Of a stretch of 38,241 nt of DNA, positions 33,501 through 38,241 are shown one piece after another. The stretch is from positions 1 through 38,241 of the forward strand of contig JAQXXU010000015.1 of the NCBI GenBank assembly GCA_029226225.1, given 5' to 3'. Source of the stretch: Lachnospiraceae bacterium (GTDB taxonomy: Bacteria > Bacillota > Clostridia > Lachnospirales > Lachnospiraceae). The translations under genes were made by a program, and so were the position numbers. Numbering within the stretch: the first letter of the stretch is position 1; every line of letters starts with the position of its first letter. A model generated the notes under the pieces. That model did no database searches. It worked only from the letters and a program-made list of their open reading frames with translations, and was not told the DNA's origin.

Positions 33501-35692
33501 GTATAGCTAACTCCATCCCCCTGAAGTTTTGCTGTCCATTTCCATCCTTTACTCTTGCCCGATGCGTTATTGCTAGCTTCAGGCCATGTGTGATCGGTTA
33601 CCGGTTCCACAGATATGGATATTCCTGTACCGTTTCTTACTGCATTCTGCGCTGAGGCACCTCCGATGCCAAGTCTGAAATCTGGTTTCTCAGATTCTAT
33701 CGGATCAAATACTGTGCTTACATCAGCATCTGTTCCTATAGTAATTTTACCGTCTTTTCCACTGCCCGATGTAATTGTCCCTATTTTTGTAGTACCTAGA
33801 TAGACTACTGTACCTACTGATTCAAGATTTCCTTTACTTATAGTAAAAGTTTTTGTTATGGAACCTGAATAATTATTTATGAAATTAACGGTCGCTGTAC
33901 CAGTAGAACCTATTTCCCCATCGTTATTTCCATATGACACAGTATAATCTTTACCTTCAGTTAGTGTCAGAGCATCTGACCTGGTTGGTGTATATGTTAT
34001 GGTAGGTTTTGGTTCTACCTTTTCTCCACCAGCATAGGCTGCTGTATCTAGGCCAGTCAAAGTCATACCGTTCGCTAAGTTACCATTTGAATCAACCGCC
34101 TGTTTCGGAGCTATGGTGTACTTAACCGGCACTGAACCAGCATAATGTCCACGGCCTATCACATTCAGTGTATAAGTGCCTGCATCCACACTATTAACTC
34201 CGTTCTTATCTATGTAGTAGTCACCGTTTGTGCCGACGCCATCTTCATAATTGCTTGATTGTGTCAGTGTAGTATTTCCGCTCTTTACTGTAACAGTCGG
34301 TGTCTGATCTTGCCCATTATATGTTAATTCAGCTGGCTGGCCCACCATATCTGCTGTCAAATCTCTCGCACCTACAGAGTAATTTATTGTTATTTTTTCA
34401 TAGTTGAGATCCTTTGGCATTTCTACTGTCAAATAACAATCTGATCCCACTTCTGCATTTTTACTATTACTACTATATGTAATTTGTCCTACTGTACCGT
34501 CCTTATTATCACCGCCACCTATTCTCCGCGCTGTTCCAGATGACGTATTTGTTGAAATCCAAACCTGCGGTTCGACTTTTTCACCAGTATATGGAAAAGT
34601 CTTCATCGCGCGTCCTCTACGTGTATCAAATGTTACATCATGCTCTGTGCCATTTGTTTCCCTTAGTTTAATAGTGTAAGTTCCATCCTGAATAACAGAC
34701 TGATATGTATCATATGTAATATCAATACCCTTTATATAATCCAGAATTCCATTTGTCCCAACATCTGCTTTTACATCATTCTGGAAGTCTGGAGTTGTTC
34801 TTATCTTTATAATGCCAGTATTTTTCCCATAACCAGTCCCATTTTGCTCTGGCACTATGTTCTCTCCCTCAATGCTTTCCTTTGTCATTTTATAAGTATA
34901 TAACTCTTTACCATCCTTATCTTTTACAACATAGGTCGCTGTAATAGATGGATCAGTAAATCTCTCCCCATGATTATGATCAAAGTATGAAATCCTGTAA
35001 TATTTCTTCCCATCCCCATCTGTCACAGGAACATTTGTATGGTATGTATCATCAAACGAAATCTGCCACCCTCCCATTTTTTGATTATTTATAAGATTTC
35101 CACTAGCGTCTGTCGTCTCCGCCTCAACACTGGCAATTTCATTTTCTGCAGAACTAGTAGCATTATCTTTCTTCGGACTATTTGATTTTTTAGCCTTTTT
35201 AGGAACTATATTCGATAGCTGCTCTACGCCTTTCTTTGTCGCTGTTCCTGTATAGTCACCAATACCCTTGACAGTAACTGTATATGTATATCTATATTTC
35301 TTTGAATTTATTTTTTTTGTGGCGGTCTGCTTTGCAGTAGCTGTATAGTCTGTGTCAAGTGCAAGGAGTGTCTTCCCCACTTTTATCTGTCCAGCAGTAA
35401 CCTTTTTAGTCTTTACATCTACAGTAAAAACAGCGTCTTCTACAGCACTTTTTAACTCATCGTCTGTACTGAATGACAGTTTTGCTTGCGCACCGACTTT
35501 TGCCTCTTTTTTTTGCATTTCGCCAGAGCTCGTATCGTTGACATTTTCATCAACTTTATTATCGGTTGCTTGTTCCGTCAATTCGCCTGCTTTTGCTGTC
35601 AGCAGGTTTACATCCACACCTGACGATGTCACTATCGTGAGCGCCGCCATTGTGATCGCTGCTATTCTCTTTAATAATCCTCTTGTCTCCAT
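27509..35692 (-). CDS. Giant secreted repeat protein (adhesin-like) with C-terminal fibronectin III domains
   Basis: A 2727-residue extracellular protein. The N-terminus is a signal peptide (LLKRIAAITMAALTIVTSSG, cut near AKA). The body is built of roughly 80-110 residue beta-rich modules of the MBG/bacterial Ig-like kind, each ending in phrases such as GIGDYTGTATKK, GKGNYTGKREL, GIGNYTGSKDLPFTI and GINNYTGVANIYFAI, and often containing YNGQDQTPT or YDGQNHVPTYT. Residues about 2545-2727 form two fibronectin type III domains (GRLKVTWKKVSGVDGYRIFY; GKIKLTWNKVNNATGYMVYR). There is no sorting signal, membrane tail or SLH domain, so retention at the surface is unexplained. GGAGG precedes the ATG. 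A role in adhesion or carbohydrate/host binding is inferred from architecture only. The 5' part is clearly more A/T-rich than the 3' part. Confidence 0.85.
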   Translation of the reverse strand: METRGLLKRIAAITMAALTIVTSSGVDVNLLTAKAGELTEQATDNKVDENVNDTSSGEMQKKEAKVGAQAKLSFSTDDELKSAVEDAVFTVDVKTKKVTAGQIKVGKTLLALDTDYTATAKQTATKKINSKKYRYTYTVTVKGIGDYTGTATKKGVEQLSNIVPKKAKKSNSPKKDNATSSAENEIASVEAETTDASGNLINNQKMGGWQISFDDTYHTNVPVTDGDGKKYYRISYFDHNHGERFTDPSITATYVVKDKDGKELYTYKMTKESIEGENIVPEQNGTGYGKNTGIIKIRTTPDFQNDVKADVGTNGILDYIKGIDITYDTYQSVIQDGTYTIKLRETNGTEHDVTFDTRRGRAMKTFPYTGEKVEPQVWISTNTSSGTARRIGGGDNKDGTVGQITYSSNSKNAEVGSDCYLTVEMPKDLNYEKITINYSVGARDLTADMVGQPAELTYNGQDQTPTVTVKSGNTTLTQSSNYEDGVGTNGDYYIDKNGVNSVDAGTYTLNVIGRGHYAGSVPVKYTIAPKQAVDSNGNLANGMTLTGLDTAAYAGGEKVEPKPTITYTPTRSDALTLTEGKDYTVSYGNNDGEIGSTGTATVNFINNYSGSITKTFTISKGNLESVGTVVYLGTTKIGTITSGSGKDGKITIGTDADVSTVFDPIESEKPDFRLGIGGASAQNAVRNGTGISISVEPVTDHTWPEASNNASGKSKGWKWTAKLQGDGVSYTGTVYVEFSVNPLSLSETDDSPINATASLDADGNATAKVTYKSLINADKSPVEISQKDNISQKDNYDIAVTGDDTAGSRKTITITGKGNYTGKRELSASKGYDISNKANLGKDVSKAPNILVQLYDPYTGENITGSSEGLTYYGENVTPKFVLAVKTGTNTKDNNPVYKQLEEGVDYEVSEPVDSSAGYKKVTITAKNGSSYIYGTIDADEYTRYRIAPLNLNRAYKSDNGTKEDGDIKVTVNTDALDTYKDLAKMQDEIKIYVKPKNAGQTIYVSKQSGSNVWNKPETSEPKDVTDYISWQAPNVWTGSSLDGTLLKPGDNSDYTLANLESQKVDAIGRGIHYSGTYHIDLNKVNITNSSDYEISPFTAENAYNGDPVFPEVGLKQISTNTQVDPESYYIIYKDKDGHSYVFSTYITKDNNNVVTKSEKTDRFTITYNNQSGSSNTTVTNVTTTGPSTSAISNDTTQVNPLDGKTTNKASYFSDEGTYTVTIRMKGQDDDHNSENTTGLTGEITKSYTVKSMDENPNIKASFSPSEVDYDGFETSGTDNKTVTAKTPKPILTSADSKTGSDPDRPKLTVNDKSGKKVVDAKYYTLDRTSDDKYFTYPGKKTVTITASGDYAGISTVSYMVKGNLGDLNDKNKYTVSGIKLPVNKNERLIVYTDGDNGFKYEDGTVLSLDSIRISIPNTSVRLNADEKDFTVTPSKITSTGNVDITIDGADGSPYDGTSYTIYLKVIESRSGLKWTKNGTDELELPYRANGYTLGNGDLSIKSPFSTNNVTLEKQDKDHKTGDAVSIKGEYGAYDPRTGSSDTETPTPTLTEPGKYIINIEGPTGTGQSSELILYIKYDLSQTEVKFGWDREYTYDGTDPYKQDQVTVTLNGQTLEREETSGDGTTTTYENYTLNAGTTSADVGTYTVEIGETNRSKYFSDSRPDTTYSIRAIDLDNNLKAESLGTIGTYNGKELTVDDLKFNNKVYYEKSDGSKAYLHKGKDYDVTFVGGLTNAGTRNYLVSAKGNYAGSANMGTFTIAPFDLSTAKVKAEDQYYQGGAEVTPEYVTINGIDGKVQVDDVQFKSEYTENTKSGVTVTMTMTGLYKEDQTSGSNFKGTATTTYVINQLDIAKATLIGDTNYATFGDNGGDYLNPDRYIQLYIPRGNNAQYKLLYSNTSGTKPADYTFSFKRETDGNGTAVTEGPTDRPLHAGSYTVTLTALPGGRLLGGSVKTFTWKVNQEDISNMDSQFRVDDAEWTGSEVTPTVRKGDQIINNDSENFSVRPTANAIKACGTLEEMRAFDDTFVATELPQVTISGTGDYTGALKKTFRIGHPFESYTTYTVNGGTIRYDGQNHVPTYTLNSANSKINIADVQYTPQNPSEAVNAGQYSIILTATDGPLYGTKEIKFTIWPASGNTWGVELPGLQMDSSGMYSVQYQGAEIRPEVSVYTLGANNVKTPMAASNYTVTYANNNAAGTASVTVKPTNYEGSKTVYFKILGVDLSDNNGIFAAFTDGITRRKYTGSAITPKITVTYSGTQGAVTLTQDRDFAITYTDNTNAGAANAKITGIGNYTGSKDLPFTIYADLNDKTSTFIIPKQMYTGQPITELSGATIKAGGNDLKLGTDYTLSITSTDSFRTKGTAIFTAEGKYYEGTRTVQFDIGNDSSMYNILGVAANYVYDRQAHKPVPVVTDKQGTVYPTDSVVYSSTSDGDACINAGNVRMQITITSHGQTVTIPYNYAIQARDINTTSITPLADVDYNGKAHTPDIRITDGTNLLTGSPTSNDGTADFTYTYYNNTQPGMATVTITGINNYTGVANIYFAINVKAAPQMIVTAMPSGRLKVTWKKVSGVDGYRIFYAPENGSQKQVNLSSSKKSTYLTGLTRGVLYTVGIQSYITANGQNGYSTASVQQIATSTTQPKITSAKSTGKGKIKLTWNKVNNATGYMVYRKTAGSKKWTRVKTTKSTSFTNTGLKSGRKYTYKVISYRQSGVKRSFSKYSAGKTVKAK
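33308..33343. repeat. Perfect 18-bp tandem duplication inside the giant gene
   Basis: ATTATCCTTCTGAGAAAT occurs twice without a gap. It is in frame and gives the doubled peptide SQKDNI-SQKDNY. It looks like a recent replication-slippage event. Confidence 0.9.
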
Positions 35693-35703
35693 GTATTACC
35701 TCC

Positions 35704-35867
35704 ACTTGTGTTCCTTGTGGTTTTCTTGCAAACTCTCGTCTTTCTGCCACCTACCGTTTAGGCGCACTTACAGTATATCTAATTATTATTTCGGCGGACT
35801 TTATAAATAGTTTACCATATTTTTGTCCTTTAGGTGGTGATTTTTTCAATTTATTTATTTCTCCACT
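35704..35867 (-). promoter_or_regulatory. Upstream region and leader of the giant surface gene
   Basis: This A/T-rich stretch should contain the promoter. Candidates on the minus strand are an extended -10 TGGTAAACT (35809-35817) and a TATACT (35772-35777), neither with a good -35. A small hairpin CGCCTA-AACGG-TAGGTG lies in the leader. No known riboswitch could be recognised. Confidence 0.35.
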
Positions 35868-35893
35868 AAAAAAGGCGCCCTCAGGCGCCTTTT
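35868..35893. terminator. Bidirectional terminator upstream of the giant gene
   Basis: GGCGCC-CTCA-GGCGCC is flanked by six A and four T. On the minus strand, GGCGCCTGAGGGCGCC is followed by seven T-rich bases, ending transcription from the ABC exporter/relic side. Confidence 0.85.
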
Positions 35894-35898
35894 CGGAT

Positions 35899-36093
35899 TC
35901 AGATCTCATAAAACATCGAGCGTTCTTTTACAAAGTTTGCGAAGCGTGGTAATGCAAACGAATAGCCCAGCGTGAGCTGTGACATTTCAGCTGATTTCTC
36001 ATTCGGCAGATCAAATACCTGCTGATATTTTTTTGCTATAGCAGCCATGTTCAGAGGAGCGAGATTTATCTTTGGAGCTCTGTAAAGAAACAT
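35899..36093 (-). pseudogene. Small ORF, probable relic of an AAA ATP-binding protein
   Basis: A 64-residue frame with GGAG shortly before its ATG. The first 46 residues (FLYRAPKINLAPLNMAAIA, then KKYQQVFDLPN and LTLGYSFA) remind me of an internal piece of AAA ATP-binding proteins common in Lachnospiraceae, where a similar stretch follows the ATPase core and continues ...GYSFAFQVLGYL. Here the similarity stops at GYSFA and the frame ends 16 residues later; nothing upstream encodes Walker motifs. I read it as the remnant of a larger gene, but it could be an independent small protein. It lies 61 bp after the ABC exporter gene and ends just before a terminator. Confidence 0.45.
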
Positions 36094-36114
36094 AGCATTA
36101 TCTCCATGCTGTCT

Positions 36115-36154
36115 TTTTACAAGCTTTTACAAGTTTTTACAACTTTCTACAAGT
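36115..36154. repeat. Four tandem 10-bp repeats, consensus TTTTACAAGT
   Basis: The plus strand reads TTTTACAAGC, TTTTACAAGT, TTTTACAACT, TTCTACAAGT, ending at the stop codon of the ABC exporter gene. The 10-bp period puts each copy on the same face of the helix. It may be a protein-binding array or simple repeat expansion. Confidence 0.75.
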
Positions 36155-38056
36155 TTACGCATTCACTATTCTGCCGGTATAGAGTTGGTAATACTTGCCC
36201 TTCTTCGCGATCAGTTCGTCGTGGTTACCACGCTCGATAATGCGTCCCTGGTCGAGGACCATGATCACATCAGCGTTTCTGATCGTCGAGAGTCTATGCG
36301 CGATGACAAAAGTGGTTCTGCCAGCCATCAGCTTATCCATACCATCCTGCACGATTTTCTCTGTACGTGTATCGATGGATGATGTAGCCTCATCGAGGAT
36401 AAGAACTGGCGGATCTGCTATTGCTGCTCGGGCTATTGCTAAAAGCTGCCGCTGCCCAGTTGACAGATTGGCACCGTCACCCTTTAGCACTGTATTATAG
36501 CCATTCTTCAGATGGTTTATAAATCCATCAGCGTTCGCCAGCTTTGCTGCTGCCCTGACTTCTTCATCTGTAGCATCAAGCTTTCCGTAGCGGATATTCT
36601 CGGCTACCGTGCCTGTGAACAGGTGCGTATCCTGAAGTACGATTCCGAGCGAGCGTCTGAGATCCGGCTTCTTTATCTTATTTATATTGATCCCGTCGTA
36701 GCGGATCTTACCGTCCTCTACATCGTAGAATCGGTTGATCAGGTTCGTGATCGTGGTCTTTCCGGCTCCCGTAGCTCCTACGAATGCCACTTTCTGGCCT
36801 GGCTTAGCGTAGAGATTTATGTCATAGAGCACCTGCTTGTTAGGCACATAACCGAAATTCACATCTTCCATGACCACATCGCCTACCAGCTTTCTGTAAT
36901 CGACTGTGTGATCTGCCTGATGCTCATGTCTCCATGCCCAGAGCCCTGTCCTCTCCGGAGTCTCTGTCAGCTTTCCGTTCTCTTCCTTCGCATTCACCAG
37001 TGTTACGTAACCGTCGTCTGTCTCTGACTTCTCGTCGAGAAGAGCATAGATACGCTTTGCTCCTGCCATAGCCATTACGATGAAATTAATCTGCTGGCTG
37101 ACCTGCGAGATAGGCATGTTAAAACTGCGGTTGAATGTCAGGAAGCTGGCGAGCTTTCCGAGTGTAAGTCCCGCAAATCCTGTAATAGCCATAGCTCCGC
37201 CGACTACTGCTATGAGCACGTAGCTGACATTTCCAAGCTGGTTATTTATAGGTCCAAGGATATTCGCGTAGGAATTCGCATTTGACGCGCTCTTATATAA
37301 CGCATCATTTAACTTGTCAAAGTCCTTTATAGCCTCTTCTTCGTGGTTGAATACTTTTACAACTTTCTGTCCATTCATCATCTCCTCGATCTCACCGTTC
37401 AGTTCACCGAGGTCTGACTGCTGTTGCGTGTAGAACCTGCCCGAAAGCGAAGCTGCCTTACCAGTCACAAAAATCATTACAGCTGTCATTCCAAGTGTGA
37501 TAACAGTAAGTATCGGGGAGAGGTATATCATCGATATAAGTACTGCCACTATGGTGAAGGTAGCATTAATGATCTGAGGGATCGACTGGCTGATCATCTG
37601 ACGCAGCGTATCGATATCATTCGTGTAGCAGCTCATGATGTCACCGTGAGCGTGCGTGTCGAAATATCTGATAGGCAGCGTCTCCATGTGGGTGAACATG
37701 GCATCACGCATTTTTTTCAGCATACCCTGATTGACGTAGATCATCAGGAGGTTATACATATATGTAGAAAAAATACCCAGGATGTAGAATGCTGCTACCC
37801 GCCTGATGGCTCCGAGCAGCGGTCCGAAGTCGTGGCTTCCGTCTTTTATCATCGGCGTGATGTAGCTGTCGATCAGGGTCTTTGTGAAAAGGGTTCCCTG
37901 GACATTCGCCAGCACGCTTACTATGATAAAAATGACTACGAGTATCAGATGGATTGGATACGTCGTAAAAATATCGTGAAACAGCCGCTTCATCGTCGCT
38001 CTTGCGGCTTTTCTGTCTGCTTTAGTCGCTCTTCCCTGATTTCTCGGTCTAGGCAT
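36155..38056 (-). CDS. ABC exporter half-transporter (permease plus ATPase)
   Basis: A 633-residue type IV ABC exporter subunit. A basic N-terminus is followed by six membrane segments (about residues 35-330; for example LILVVIFIIVSVLANVQGTL, VLIAVVGGAMAITGFAGLTL). The ATPase domain has Walker A GATGAGKTT, Q-loop IVLQDTHLF, signature LSTGQRQLLAIARA (LSTGQ instead of LSGGQ), Walker B VLILDEATSSID and the normal switch His in FVIAHRLST. A 55-residue insert (VNAKEENGKLTETPERTGLW) precedes the nucleotide-binding part. It overlaps the stop of the upstream half-transporter by one base (TGATG), so the two form a heterodimer. The substrate (drug, peptide or lipid) cannot be told from sequence. Confidence 0.92.
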   Translation of the reverse strand: MPRPRNQGRATKADRKAARATMKRLFHDIFTTYPIHLILVVIFIIVSVLANVQGTLFTKTLIDSYITPMIKDGSHDFGPLLGAIRRVAAFYILGIFSTYMYNLLMIYVNQGMLKKMRDAMFTHMETLPIRYFDTHAHGDIMSCYTNDIDTLRQMISQSIPQIINATFTIVAVLISMIYLSPILTVITLGMTAVMIFVTGKAASLSGRFYTQQQSDLGELNGEIEEMMNGQKVVKVFNHEEEAIKDFDKLNDALYKSASNANSYANILGPINNQLGNVSYVLIAVVGGAMAITGFAGLTLGKLASFLTFNRSFNMPISQVSQQINFIVMAMAGAKRIYALLDEKSETDDGYVTLVNAKEENGKLTETPERTGLWAWRHEHQADHTVDYRKLVGDVVMEDVNFGYVPNKQVLYDINLYAKPGQKVAFVGATGAGKTTITNLINRFYDVEDGKIRYDGININKIKKPDLRRSLGIVLQDTHLFTGTVAENIRYGKLDATDEEVRAAAKLANADGFINHLKNGYNTVLKGDGANLSTGQRQLLAIARAAIADPPVLILDEATSSIDTRTEKIVQDGMDKLMAGRTTFVIAHRLSTIRNADVIMVLDQGRIIERGNHDELIAKKGKYYQLYTGRIVNA

Positions 38057-38241
38057 CAGTCTTCCTCCTTTTCATCAAAGTCTCCGGATCCGCCAGCCTG
38101 TGACTCATACACATCTCTGTAGATCTCGTTTGTCTTCAGGAGTTCATCGTGAGTTCCTACTCCGTTTATTTTTCCCTCGTCCATTACTACTATCCTGTCA
38201 GCATCCTGGACTGAGCTGATCCTCTGCGCGATGATGATCTT
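38056..38241 (-). CDS. Partner ABC exporter half-transporter, only the C-terminus in the window
   Basis: The minus strand from the window end encodes 61 residues and a stop: KIIIAQRISSVQDADRIVVM, then DEGKINGVGTHDELLKTNE and an acidic tail. This is the end of an ABC ATPase domain. The switch-region His is replaced by Gln (IIIAQRISS where IAHRLS is usual), a mark of the degenerate site of heterodimeric exporters. The stop overlaps the next start codon by one base. The ORF track did not list it because it runs off the edge. Confidence 0.9.
   Translation of the reverse strand, partial: KIIIAQRISSVQDADRIVVMDEGKINGVGTHDELLKTNEIYRDVYESQAGGSGDFDEKEED

Noticed and set aside
35704-35780. Cyclic-di-GMP (GEMM-type) riboswitch before the giant surface gene
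   Set aside because: The leader contains CCTAAA and GGTAGGTGGC, slightly like one arm of the motif, but the other conserved half (GGCAAACC and GCAAAGCC) is missing.
37424-38122. 232-codon plus-strand ORF
   Set aside because: Shadow of the ABC exporter genes, spanning their junction; rich in His, Arg and Asp without a recognisable fold.

Overview
The window looks like about 38 kb of chromosome from an anaerobic Bacillota, most probably a Clostridia/Lachnospiraceae member. The evidence is gene content: long-form HPF, Veg, a SEC-C/methionine aminopeptidase fusion, a DnaD-like protein next to a DnaC/DnaI-like loader, an FAD/FAD/DUF1667 glycerol-3-phosphate-type cluster, an LTA-synthase family protein, class B sortase, and strong GGAGG ribosome sites with TTGACA/TATAAT-type promoters. 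No plasmid, phage, transposon, tRNA, rRNA or CRISPR signal was seen. Much of the window is conserved housekeeping DNA; the accessory part is 24.8-36.1 kb.

Layout. 1-4.4 kb (minus): mfd followed by the start of a LacI-type sensor protein cut by the window edge. The mfd promoter carries a tandem palindromic operator and a structured leader. 4.5-7.4 kb (minus): three overlapping genes for a secreted coiled-coil NlpC/P60 hydrolase, a SurA-N-like membrane protein and the SEC-C/MAP fusion. 7.4-9.6 kb: veg (minus), a divergent XRE/TPR regulator with an ambiguous start, then hpf. 9.6-11.5 kb: plsC-like acyltransferase, an SDR reductase (possibly the EF-P modification reductase), and a convergent CopG-like gene that abuts it. 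11.6-14.7 kb (minus): three-gene anaerobic glycerol-3-phosphate dehydrogenase-type operon. 14.8-19.8 kb (plus): murC, a DnaA-box cluster embedded in the murC terminator, then dnaD-like, dnaC/dnaI-like and a PRPP synthetase-like gene. 19.8-24.8 kb: LTA-synthase family protein (minus), divergent from a DMT-type transporter and a 649-residue anchored protein of unknown function.

24.8-36.1 kb (minus) is a surface module: a 2727-residue secreted repeat protein with C-terminal fibronectin III domains, a class B sortase with a long cytoplasmic extension, and a BspA-type leucine-rich-repeat protein whose C-terminus reads as a P-K-T-A-D sorting signal. The giant gene changes in base composition along its length. 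It is followed (upstream on the minus strand) by a small relic ORF and a 10-bp tandem repeat, then by a heterodimeric ABC exporter pair, the second member of which is cut by the window end.

I did not find a clearly new defence or mobile system. The observations most worth checking are the DnaA-box/terminator overlap controlling the replication-loader operon, the double palindrome at the mfd promoter, the sortase/LRR/giant-adhesin module, and the antisense arrangement of the CopG-like gene and the SDR gene. All family assignments are from reading motifs by eye; no database search was run.
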